This document shows, one piece after another, positions 1-5,425 of a stretch of DNA of 10,141 nt. Source of the stretch: Micrococcaceae bacterium UBA6021 (GTDB taxonomy: Bacteria; Actinomycetota; Actinomycetes; Actinomycetales; Micrococcaceae); contig DIZT01000345.1 of NCBI GenBank assembly GCA_002427975.1, positions 1 to 10,141 on the forward strand, in the 5' to 3' direction. The notes beneath the pieces were generated by a model. It saw nothing but the letters and a program-made list of their open reading frames with translations, was not told where the DNA came from and searched no databases. Position 1 is the stretch's first letter. Each line of letters starts with the position of its first letter. A program made the position numbers and the translations under genes.

Positions 1-1
1 G

Positions 2-75
2 TAGCGGTGGGGAGGCTCGATCTCCCGACCTCACGATTATGAGTCGTGCGCTCTAACCAACTGAGCTACACCGCC
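2..75 (-). tRNA. tRNA-Met (anticodon CAU)
   Basis: Read on the minus strand, the 74 bases fold into a full cloverleaf. The acceptor stem is GGCGGTG against CACCGCT, with a G-U first pair, and A is the discriminator. The D arm is TAGCTCAGTTGGTTAGAGC. The anticodon stem is CACGA/TCGTG around loop CTCATAA, giving anticodon CAT, and the T stem is GGGAG/CTCCC. The base after the discriminator is C, so part of the CCA end may be encoded, but the window edge cuts the view. CAU could also be a tRNA-Ile2 read through lysidine, but the GGCGG acceptor and the position beside tRNA-Thr fit elongator Met. The initiator is excluded because the anticodon stem lacks the three G-C pairs. The T loop is ATCGAGC, with A where T54 is usual. 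Confidence 0.93.
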
Positions 76-137
76 ACGAATGAGAAAAACCTGCGCCAAG
101 CCGGTCAAAAACCGCCTTGACACAGGCCCTCATCCAG

Positions 138-209
138 AGCCCCCCACCGGAATCGATCCGGTGACCTCGTTCTTACCAAGAACGCGCTCTACCACTGAGC
201 TAGGGGGGC
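138..209 (-). tRNA. tRNA-Thr (anticodon GGU)
   Basis: The 72-base minus-strand cloverleaf has acceptor GCCCCCC pairing with GGGGGGC and a U discriminator. The anticodon stem CGTTC/GAACG encloses loop TTGGTAA, so the anticodon is GGT and reads ACC/ACU Thr codons. The T arm is ACCGG/CCGGT around a standard ATCGATT-type loop. It lies 62 bases upstream of tRNA-Met on the same strand, so the two are probably processed from one precursor. In several actinobacteria a Thr-Met tRNA pair precedes rpmG; that gene would lie beyond the left edge and cannot be checked here. Confidence 0.95.
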
Positions 210-220
210 AACGAGTAAAT

Positions 221-249
221 ACTCTACCGGATGATTTCGCCACCAACAA
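221..249 (-). promoter_or_regulatory. Candidate promoter of the tRNA-Thr/tRNA-Met unit
   Basis: On the minus strand TTGTTG (249-244) is followed after exactly 17 bases by TAGAGT (226-221), a reasonable -35/-10 pair for the housekeeping sigma factor. The expected transcription start, near 214, falls about five bases before the first base of tRNA-Thr at 209, which suits a tRNA operon. No start site is measured; the call rests on sequence and spacing. Confidence 0.5.
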
Positions 250-338
250 ATCGGCCGCGTGGCCGGTCAGGGGGCTCCGAAACAGTTGCATCGGCGCCCC
301 ATTTTGTGGCCGGTTTCCAGCTATTGAAACTAGGGTGT

Positions 339-467
339 GTTGCTAACCTCAAGCGGCACTTCAGCCTCGCCAGGCAGTGGCGAGGACTGGCAACCCGCTA
401 CGACAAGATCCCCATCACCTACCGCGCCGCCTCCATCCTGCGCCTGCATCGCCTGGACGCCCGCATC
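339..467 (+). pseudogene. Fragment of an IS5-type transposase C-terminus
   Basis: In the plus frame starting at 339 the translation contains RQWRGLATRYDKIPITYRAA (375-434). The core WRGLATRYDK followed by YRAA is the hallmark end of many IS5-family DDE transposases, just after the last catalytic Glu region. Nothing upstream resembles the rest of the enzyme: no DDE core and no start codon with a ribosome site. The frame runs past 467 without a stop into sequence antisense to the neighbouring VOC gene, so only some 40 residues remain. It is therefore a dead remnant. It lies between the tRNA pair and the 3' end of the VOC gene, marking an old insertion followed by deletion. The limits are approximate, and no terminal inverted repeat was recognised. 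Confidence 0.55.
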
Positions 468-484
468 GGAGCCGAGACTCCGCG

Positions 485-1222
485 TCAGCCCGGGGTGAGG
501 ACGCAGAACTCGTTGCCCTCCGAGTCGGCGAGGCACACCCACGGCACATCGCCCTGGCCGACATCGGCGTCAGTGGCGCCCAGAGCCCGCAGCCGAGCCA
601 CCTCTGCCGCTTGATCATCACCGGGGTACGGCATCAGGTCGAGATGAACACGGTTCCACACGGTCTTCCCGTCGGGCATGCGAAGGAACTCCAGATACGG
701 CCCGACACCCTTGGCCGAACGCAGCCTCGCATGATCGTCGGTCACCTCATGCAGGGTCCAGTCCACCGCCTCGCTCCAGAACCGGGCCATGGCCCGCGGA
801 TCCGCGGAGTTGACCACCACTGCGGCGATCGGCCCGGTGTCCCGGTAGATCGATCGAGGCTCCAGTACGCAGAACACGTTGCCCTCCGGGTCGGCCAGGA
901 CCGTCCACGGCACATCACCCTGGCCCACGTCGGCGAGGGTCGCACCGAGCTCCAACAGGTGCGCGACCAACTCGGCCTGATGGGCCGCAGAGGTGGTGGC
1001 GAGATCCAGGTGCGCGCGGTACCTCACCGTTTGGGGGTCCGGGACGCTGACGACATCGACGCAGACGGCGGCGGGGTCCGGCCAGACGAAGCCCGCGGGT
1101 TCAACGTTGGTCACACCGGGTCCCTCGCTGGAAACACTCCAGCCGAGCGCCTCCGCCCAAAACCGCCCGAGCAATGAGTCATCCCGAGCCTTGAAATTCA
1201 CCTGAACAAGTCGCAGTGCCAT
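485..1222 (-). CDS. Two-domain VOC (glyoxalase-like) protein
   Basis: This 245-residue soluble protein consists of two tandem vicinal-oxygen-chelate half-modules, residues about 4-122 and 131-243. Each has the same landmarks: FWAEALGW or FWSEAVDW near the start, an HLDL strand (71-74 and 193-196), the identical block DVGQGDVPW (98-106 and 220-228) and an ending of the type DPEGNVFCVL or DSEGNEFCVL. This pattern matches the actinobacterial Glyoxalase_6-like VOC proteins, whose substrates are mostly unknown; a paired fold could bind a metal or a small ligand such as an antibiotic or reactive metabolite. The ATG at 1222 is preceded by AGGG about seven bases upstream. There is no signal peptide or membrane segment. 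The gene follows the LysM gene by 82 bases on the same strand, but no functional link is evident. The family assignment is firm; the reaction is unknown. Confidence 0.88.
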   Translation of the reverse strand: MALRLVQVNFKARDDSLLGRFWAEALGWSVSSEGPGVTNVEPAGFVWPDPAAVCVDVVSVPDPQTVRYRAHLDLATTSAAHQAELVAHLLELGATLADVGQGDVPWTVLADPEGNVFCVLEPRSIYRDTGPIAAVVVNSADPRAMARFWSEAVDWTLHEVTDDHARLRSAKGVGPYLEFLRMPDGKTVWNRVHLDLMPYPGDDQAAEVARLRALGATDADVGQGDVPWVCLADSEGNEFCVLTPG

Positions 1223-1304
1223 GCCGCCCTACCCTATACCCACGCAATACGATATGGGAGACACGAACCAGTTATCGAGACGGGCCAGATGGCCGGGCCC
1301 GGGT

Positions 1305-1823
1305 CTAGGGCAGGCGGAGCACCTGTCCGGGGTAAATCAGGTCCGGGTTCGGTACCGTATCCGCGTTGGCAGCGATCAGAGAGTCCAGATCCACGCCGAA
1401 CTGCACCGCGATCCCGCCGAGGGTGTCGCCGGCCTCAACCACCACCTCGGAAACTGCGGCAGGCGGTGCGGGCGCCGGCGCTGTGGCGGCCTGTGCGGCC
1501 GCCTGCTGAGCGGCTGCGGCATCATTGGCCGCCTGATTGGCCGCGGCGTGGTCAGCGGCAGCTTGAGCAGCAGCAGCTTGCTCAGCCGCAGCTTGGTCGG
1601 CGGCCACCTGGGCGGCTGCCGCCTGCTCCGCCGTGGTTTGCTCCGCAGCCCGGGCCGCGGCGTCGTCCCGGGACACGTCTGCCTGCACAGACTCGCCTGC
1701 GGGAGCCGTTTGGGCGTTCACATCGGCGCTGGCCTCCACGCCTGCGCCCGCCTGGGGTTCATTGTGCGGTTCGCCCTTGTCCCCGAAACCGAGGTTCTTT
1801 TTCAGATCGTCCAGGAATCCCAC
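1305..1823 (-). CDS. LysM domain protein with Ala-rich stalk
   Basis: This 172-residue protein is read from GTG at 1823. That start is preferred over the upstream GTG at 1838 because AAAGG (1835-1831) then sits 7 bases before it, and the product begins MGFLDDLKKNLGFGDKG, a typical short amphipathic start. Residues 20-55 are polar and Pro/Ala-rich. Residues 55-113 are almost all Ala with regularly spaced Gln, Asp and Glu, probably a long helix or coiled coil. Residues 127-171 form one LysM domain (VEAGDTLGGIAVQFGVDLDS onward) ending in IYPGQVLRLP. That ending closely resembles the LysM of E. coli Kbp (YgaU), a cytoplasmic K+-binding protein, but the BON domain of Kbp is absent. No signal peptide or lipobox is visible, so export by Sec is not supported and a cytoplasmic role is more likely. 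The function is not known. Confidence 0.82.
   Translation of the reverse strand: MGFLDDLKKNLGFGDKGEPHNEPQAGAGVEASADVNAQTAPAGESVQADVSRDDAAARAAEQTTAEQAAAAQVAADQAAAEQAAAAQAAADHAAANQAANDAAAAQQAAAQAATAPAPAPPAAVSEVVVEAGDTLGGIAVQFGVDLDSLIAANADTVPNPDLIYPGQVLRLP
1539..1628 (-). repeat. 15-residue tandem repeat in the LysM protein stalk
   Basis: Within the LysM protein, residues 66-80 (EQAAAAQVAADQAAA) are followed directly by residues 81-95 (EQAAAAQAAADHAAA), a 45-base coding unit present twice with two substitutions; shorter Ala/Gln copies flank it. It probably arose by slippage or unequal recombination and would lengthen a helical spacer. Copy number may vary between strains. Confidence 0.65.
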
Positions 1824-1908
1824 AGTGGTGCCTTTCACTAGGCTTTGCGGCCGACCTTGGCTCGAAGAAGCCAGAATGGTCCGCAGCTACGCCGTCGGTA
1901 GCCCCTCG

Positions 1909-1914
1909 ATCGTA
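1909..1914 (-). promoter_or_regulatory. Possible -10 element for the LysM gene
   Basis: On the minus strand TACGAT lies about 85 bases before the GTG start at 1823, in the otherwise featureless gap after the helicase terminator. It matches the TANNNT pattern of actinobacterial -10 boxes. The sequence 17 bases upstream (TGGCCT) is a poor -35, so this is a weak call. Confidence 0.25.
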
Positions 1915-1977
1915 TGGGCTAAGGTCCGTGCAGGCCAGGATTCCCCCACCCGGCCAGCCGCCGTCGGGCGTTAAATG

Positions 1978-2009
1978 CCGAGGGGCCGGCTCGAAAGCCG
2001 GCCCCTCGG
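1978..2009 (-). terminator. Hairpin terminator of the helicase gene
   Basis: A perfect 14-bp inverted repeat (1978-1991 against 1996-2009) encloses the tetraloop CGAA (TTCG on the minus-strand RNA, an exceptionally stable loop). It begins 24 bases after the helicase stop codon. On the minus strand it is followed by CATTTAACG, which has only three Us in a row, typical of the U-poor terminators of high-GC Gram-positives. It separates the helicase transcript from the LysM gene on the same strand. Confidence 0.85.
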
Positions 2010-2033
2010 GGAGGTTGTCAGACTAGCTGACGG

Positions 2034-4193
2034 TTACCACTTGTTGCGGGGCTTGAAGCCGCCTTCGGTGCGCGGCTTGCGTGCCGCGTCGGTGCCCACG
2101 CTGCGCTCGTTGCGGTCGCTGAAGGAGCGTCCGCCACGGTCAGCGGAGCTACGCTCGCCGTCGGTATTGCGGAATTCCTTCTTGAACCCGCCGTTGCCCT
2201 TGAAGTTGCCGCCACCGCCGGAGTAACCGCCACGGTCGCCGCCACGGTTGCCCTGGTAGCCGCCGCGGTCGCCGCCACGGTTACCCTGGTAGCCGCCGCC
2301 GTCGCCGGAGGGCTTGCGGCCGTTGTCCAGCTCGAGGTGGATCAGCTCGCCGCCGATCCGGGTGCGGGACAGAGCCTTCAGCTGGTCGGCGCTAAGGTCC
2401 GCCGGGAGCTCCACGAGGGAGTGGTCCGCACGGATGTCGATGCCACCGATCTGGGCCGAGGAGATGCCGCCTTCGTTGGCAATGGCGCCAACGATGGAAC
2501 CCGGCATGACGCGCTGGCGGCGTCCGACGGCGATCCGGTAGGTGGCGTTGCCCTCGGTGAGCGTACGGGTCGGGCCGCGTGAGCCGAAGCCGTCCTTGGC
2601 GCGTTCGCGCTTCTGGAACTCGGGAGCTGCAGGCAGTTCCTTGACCAGCAGCGGCTGTCCGCCCTGGGCCATAACCGCCAGCGCAGCAGCGATTTCCGAG
2701 GCCGGAACGTTGTGCTCTTCCTCGTAGGAGGAGATGAGGTCGCGGAACGCTGCAACGTCTTCGGACTCAAGGGTCTCGGTGATGCGCTCGGCGAACTTGC
2801 CCAGGCGCAGCGTGTTCACGGTCTCGGCCGTGGGCAGGTGCATCTGCTCCACGGGCTGACGGGTGGCCTTCTCGATGGAACGCAGCAGGTACTTCTCCCG
2901 CGGCGTCATGAACAGGATGGCGTCACCGGAACGGCCTGCACGGCCGGTGCGGCCAATACGGTGGACGTAGGACTCGGTGTCGTGCGGGATGTCGTAGTTG
3001 ACCACGTGGCTGACGCGCTCAACGTCAAGGCCACGGGCCGCGACGTCGGTGGCCACCAGGATGTCGATGCGGCCTTCCTTCAGCGCCTCGACCGTGCGTT
3101 CGCGCTGCTGCTGCGGGATGTCGCCGTTGATGGCGGCAGCCTGGAAGCCGCGGGACTTCAGCTTGTCAGCCAGGTCCTCGGTAGCCATCTTGGTGCGCAC
3201 GAAGGCGATAACGCCGTCGAACTCTTCAACCTCGAGGATGCGGGTCAGGGCGTCCAGCTTGTGCGGGCCCATGACCTGCAGGTACCGCTGGCGGGTGTTG
3301 GCGCCGGTGGTGGTCTTGGACTTGACCGAGATCTCGGCCGGGTTGTTCAGGTACTGCTTGGACATGCGGCGGATCTGGCTCGGCATGGTGGCCGAGAACA
3401 GTGCCACCTGGCGGTCCGGCGGGGTCTGCTGGAAGATCTGTTCCACGTCTTCGGCGAAGCCCATGCGCAGCATTTCGTCAGCCTCGTCCAGCACCAGGTA
3501 CTGGAGCTCGGACAGGTCCAGGGAACCCTTGGAGATGTGGTCGATCACACGGCCGGGAGTACCCACAACAACCTGGGCACCGCGGCGCAGGCCGGCGAGC
3601 TGGGGGCCGTAGGCGGAGCCGCCGTAGACGGGCAGGACGGTGAAGTCATCGATGTGCTTGGCGTAGGAAGTGAAGGCCTCGGCAACCTGGAGCGCCAGCT
3701 CGCGGGTCGGGGCCAGGACCAGGGCCTGGGTCTTGCGGGACGGGCCGTTGAGGTCGTGGAGCTCGGCCAGGCGGGACAATGCCGGTACTGCGAATGCTGC
3801 AGTCTTACCGGTGCCGGTCTGGGCGAGGCCCACGACGTCGCGGCCTTCAAGCAGCAGCGGGATGGTTGCTGCCTGGATGGGTGAAGGCTTTTCGTAGCCG
3901 ACGTCCTGCAGGGCGGCGAGGACGCGGCCGTCGATCCCGAGATCGGTGAACTTGACGCCCTCTTCTTCGGCTTCCTCAGCCTTGGCGGGGGCTTCCTCGG
4001 ACTTGGCGGCGGGCGCTTCTTCAACCTTGGCGGCAGGCGCCTCAGCCGGAGCGGCGGGCGCTTCGGTCTCCGTGGCGGGGGTTTCAGCTTCGGTGGCGGG
4101 CTCTGCTGCGGGGGCAGCGGCCTCGGTGAATTCGACGGCGACGGTTTCGGCAGTTACTGCTTCGGCGGTGGCGTCGTTTTGATTTTCAGGCAT
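2034..4193 (-). CDS. deaD: DEAD-box ATP-dependent RNA helicase, DeaD/CsdA type
   Basis: This 719-residue cytoplasmic enzyme uses ATP to unwind RNA duplexes, a role tied in this family to ribosome assembly, RNA decay and growth in the cold. Residues 1-78 are an Ala/Glu/Pro-rich acidic leader of low complexity. The helicase core follows: F82 and the Q motif SPIQ (104-107), motif I AQTGTGKT (124-131), Ia PTREL (162-166), Ib TPGR (212-215), II DEAD (236-239), III SAT (267-269), IV AFVRT (330-334), V ATDVAARGLD (381-390) and VI HRIGRTGRAGR (411-421). All expected catalytic residues are present. Residues about 550-622 (TYRIAVGRRQ onward) match the DbpA-like RNA-binding fold. Residues 630-719 form a basic, disordered RGG/YQGNRGGDR tail ending FKPRNKW. 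The ATG at 4193 has GAGGA nine bases upstream. The gene is flanked by a long structured leader and a strong terminator, so it is probably transcribed alone. E. coli DeaD is somewhat shorter; the difference lies in the two disordered ends. Confidence 0.96.
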   Translation of the reverse strand: MPENQNDATAEAVTAETVAVEFTEAAAPAAEPATEAETPATETEAPAAPAEAPAAKVEEAPAAKSEEAPAKAEEAEEEGVKFTDLGIDGRVLAALQDVGYEKPSPIQAATIPLLLEGRDVVGLAQTGTGKTAAFAVPALSRLAELHDLNGPSRKTQALVLAPTRELALQVAEAFTSYAKHIDDFTVLPVYGGSAYGPQLAGLRRGAQVVVGTPGRVIDHISKGSLDLSELQYLVLDEADEMLRMGFAEDVEQIFQQTPPDRQVALFSATMPSQIRRMSKQYLNNPAEISVKSKTTTGANTRQRYLQVMGPHKLDALTRILEVEEFDGVIAFVRTKMATEDLADKLKSRGFQAAAINGDIPQQQRERTVEALKEGRIDILVATDVAARGLDVERVSHVVNYDIPHDTESYVHRIGRTGRAGRSGDAILFMTPREKYLLRSIEKATRQPVEQMHLPTAETVNTLRLGKFAERITETLESEDVAAFRDLISSYEEEHNVPASEIAAALAVMAQGGQPLLVKELPAAPEFQKRERAKDGFGSRGPTRTLTEGNATYRIAVGRRQRVMPGSIVGAIANEGGISSAQIGGIDIRADHSLVELPADLSADQLKALSRTRIGGELIHLELDNGRKPSGDGGGYQGNRGGDRGGYQGNRGGDRGGYSGGGGNFKGNGGFKKEFRNTDGERSSADRGGRSFSDRNERSVGTDAARKPRTEGGFKPRNKW
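2233..2298 (-). repeat. Two tandem 33-bp units coding the RGG tail
   Basis: Positions 2233-2265 and 2266-2298 are direct repeats of 33 bases that differ at one base (2250 G against 2283 A). They encode two copies of an 11-residue GGYQGNRGGDR-type unit in the helicase tail, a sequence expected to bind RNA non-specifically. A third, diverged GGYSGGGGN unit follows. The preserved reading frame and near identity point to recent duplication. Confidence 0.85.
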
Positions 4194-4283
4194 AGGGAAA
4201 TTTCCTCATCCATAGGGGGCCAGGCGGCACAACCCGAGGTGAGCGGAGCCGCAGTACGTGTGCCGTGGGTGCCGGGCATACAT

Positions 4284-4297
4284 TGACCGGCCGGTCA
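4284..4297. promoter_or_regulatory. Perfect 14-bp palindrome, possible operator
   Basis: TGACCGGCCGGTCA is a perfect dyad about 90 bases upstream of the helicase start. Dyads of this GACCGG-type composition are common targets of TetR-family repressors in actinobacteria, but no regulator gene is in the window, and in RNA it could form only a small hairpin. Function unproven. Confidence 0.35.
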
Positions 4298-4400
4298 CAT
4301 AGAAGTCCGGCGCTTTCGCAATCCCGTGGCAGGACTTCCCGCTGCATCTCTTGGCTGCTATCCCAGCAGTCTGTACAGCGTTTTCTTTAGCCGGCTCTCC

Positions 4401-4431
4401 CTATGAAAATGCCCGCATCGCTTGTGCGGGC
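4401..4431 (-). terminator. Terminator-like hairpin in the helicase leader / after the MOSC gene
   Basis: On the minus strand GCCCGCA (4431-4425) pairs perfectly with TGCGGGC (4417-4411) around a 7-base loop, and ATTTTCATAG follows directly. A G+C-rich stem plus a U run is the form of an intrinsic terminator in this direction; on the plus strand the stem is followed by CCCCAAC, so it is directional. It lies 168 bases after the MOSC stop and 207 bases before the helicase start. It could end MOSC transcription or act as an attenuator in a leader starting near 4495. Confidence 0.5.
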
Positions 4432-4501
4432 CCCAACACTTGCCAGTCCTGCCTCAAAAATTGGGCAGGAATAAGGGATTTCCGGAGTGGGGGATGTTTC
4501 T

Positions 4502-4507
4502 AGTGTA
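4502..4507 (-). promoter_or_regulatory. Possible -10 box of the helicase promoter
   Basis: Minus-strand TACACT, followed by AGAAACA, is a good -10 match. The -35 region is poor (AGTCGC at 17-base spacing or TTAGTC at 19). If used, transcription would start near 4495 and give the roughly 300-base leader described separately. A start closer to the gene is also possible. Confidence 0.35.
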
Positions 4508-4598
4508 GGGTACGGATCCGCTTTGCGACTAATTGAACGCACGACGGCGGCGGTGAGCTTGCGCACATGGCTCCCCGCCAGCCACTCCAGCGGGCCGT

Positions 4599-5255
4599 TT
4601 ACCGGCCTGACTGCCGTAGCAGGGCTTCGAACTTCTGGGTGAATTCGGGCTGCTGCAGGCGGATCTCGCCGTCGGCGTCGGCATCCCGGAGGAGTTCCAT
4701 GGACTCCAGGTCAGGCTCGCTGAACCACTTGCCCACCGTAATTCCATGCGTGGGCACGAAGATGCGGTGGATGTGGTCGCCGGCCTGGATGCTGCCGGTA
4801 CGGATCACCCTGAGGTAGGCGCCCACGCGCCCTTCCTCCGTGAAGCGCTTGACGAAGCGGGGCTCGCCAAGGCGCCGCTGGAAGGTGGCGCAGGGCGTTC
4901 GCGGGGAGGTGACTTCCAGCTCCACGTCCAGGCCGATTTTCCAGCGTTCCCCGATGATGGCACCGGTGGTTTCGATGCCGGACACCCGAAGGTTTTCCCC
5001 GAAGATCCCGGGCGGGAGGTCTCGCTTGAGCTCCCCGGCCCAGAAGTCGGCGTCTTCCTGGGAGTACGCGTAGATGGCTTGGTCCTCCCCGCCATGGTTG
5101 ATCCGGTCCGCCTGGACGTCGCCGTGCAGGCCCAGCCTGTGGACGCGGACCGGGCCGTCCACCGGGCGCTTGTCAATAGCGGTGACCCCCACATTCCCCT
5201 CATCGGCGAGGAGTTGGTGGACGCGGCAGATGGCAAGCACAGATGCGGTTTCCAT
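4599..5255 (-). CDS. MOSC domain protein, YiiM type
   Basis: MOSC domains are the sulfur- and molybdenum-cofactor-binding fold shared with eukaryotic Moco sulfurase; stand-alone bacterial forms such as E. coli YiiM are linked to detoxification of N-hydroxylated bases. The 218-residue product shows the family pattern: LGLHGDVQAD (41-50), NHGGEDQAIYAY (53-64), FGENLRVSG (85-93) and SPRTPC (117-122), with Cys122 at the expected ligand position. Its length matches YiiM (about 224 residues). It has no membrane segment and is probably cytoplasmic. I chose ATG 5255; a longer reading from TTG 5300 adds 15 residues with no family resemblance. A TACACT box exactly six bases before this ATG suggests a leaderless mRNA. 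The TAA stop lies in the loop of a small GGCCG/CGGCC hairpin (4593-4607). The gene stands alone, divergent from the ygiB-like gene. Confidence 0.88.
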   Translation of the reverse strand: METASVLAICRVHQLLADEGNVGVTAIDKRPVDGPVRVHRLGLHGDVQADRINHGGEDQAIYAYSQEDADFWAGELKRDLPPGIFGENLRVSGIETTGAIIGERWKIGLDVELEVTSPRTPCATFQRRLGEPRFVKRFTEEGRVGAYLRVIRTGSIQAGDHIHRIFVPTHGITVGKWFSEPDLESMELLRDADADGEIRLQQPEFTQKFEALLRQSGR

Positions 5256-5261
5256 GGCTCC

Positions 5262-5267
5262 AGTGTA
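5262..5267 (-). promoter_or_regulatory. -10 box placed for leaderless MOSC transcription
   Basis: Minus-strand TACACT is followed by GGAGCC and then the ATG at 5255. Six bases from the -10 to the start codon would put the transcript's first base at the A of ATG. Leaderless mRNAs are common in actinobacteria. The same GGAG could instead be a Shine-Dalgarno element, but it would be only two bases from the ATG, which is too close. The -35 is weak (GGCTCA). Confidence 0.4.
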
Positions 5268-5350
5268 GGTTCCCACATGGACATTGAGCCCGGGCGACAA
5301 GGTTGGGACTTCTCCCCCGGTTTCCGCTCGCAGCCGGGAAGGCCAGCGGC

Positions 5351-5356
5351 TAGGCT
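5351..5356 (+). promoter_or_regulatory. Possible -10 box for the ygiB-ygiC-permease operon
   Basis: TAGGCT followed by GACTTC lies about 70 bases before the ygiB-like ATG in the 170-base divergent region shared with the MOSC gene. It fits the actinobacterial TANNNT form, but no clear -35 is seen. It is the best candidate in this gap and remains weak. Confidence 0.3.
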
Positions 5357-5425
5357 GACTTCAGGATTGAGTTTCCGGCGCACAGTTGCGCCCACATTCA
5401 ACATGGACTACCAAGGGGGGACGTC

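Larger units (their letters stand above)
4194..4501 (-). promoter_or_regulatory. Long structured 5' leader of the helicase gene
   Basis: Between the helicase ATG and a TACACT box there are about 308 bases with no convincing gene. On the minus strand the order is: a 7-bp stem (4470-4464 with 4453-4447, A/U-rich loop), a terminator-like stem (4431-4411), a 5-7-bp stem CTGCT/AGCAG (4369-4355), a 7-bp stem GAAGTCC/GGACTTC around 23 bases (4338-4302), and a 14-base palindrome (4297-4284). The ribosome site itself lies in the self-complementary GGAAATTTCC (4205-4196). Long folded leaders are known on several cold-induced helicase mRNAs (for example deaD/csdA in E. coli). No Rfam class was recognised. 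The region could also simply be a MOSC terminator plus a shorter helicase promoter region. Confidence 0.5.

Noticed and set aside
377..1177. Plus-strand open frame of 266 codons over the VOC gene
   Set aside because: Arg/His/Pro-rich antisense shadow; the VOC motifs occur in duplicate on the minus strand.
2233..2298. Short direct repeats considered as a CRISPR array
   Set aside because: The units abut without spacers and lie in frame within the helicase RGG tail.
2712..3884. Plus-strand open frame of 390 codons antisense to the helicase
   Set aside because: It is the mirror of a high-GC gene whose motifs are all on the minus strand; no ribosome site and no protein-like motifs.
4155..4213. 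Upstream ORF (MDEEISLCLKIKTTPPPKQ) overlapping the helicase start in another frame
   Set aside because: The ATG is preceded by GGCCCCCT with no ribosome site, and the peptide is just the shifted reading of the helicase N-terminus.
5256..5300. 15-residue N-terminal extension of the MOSC protein from TTG 5300
   Set aside because: It has no family similarity, a rare start codon, and overlaps a -10-like box suited to the ATG at 5255.
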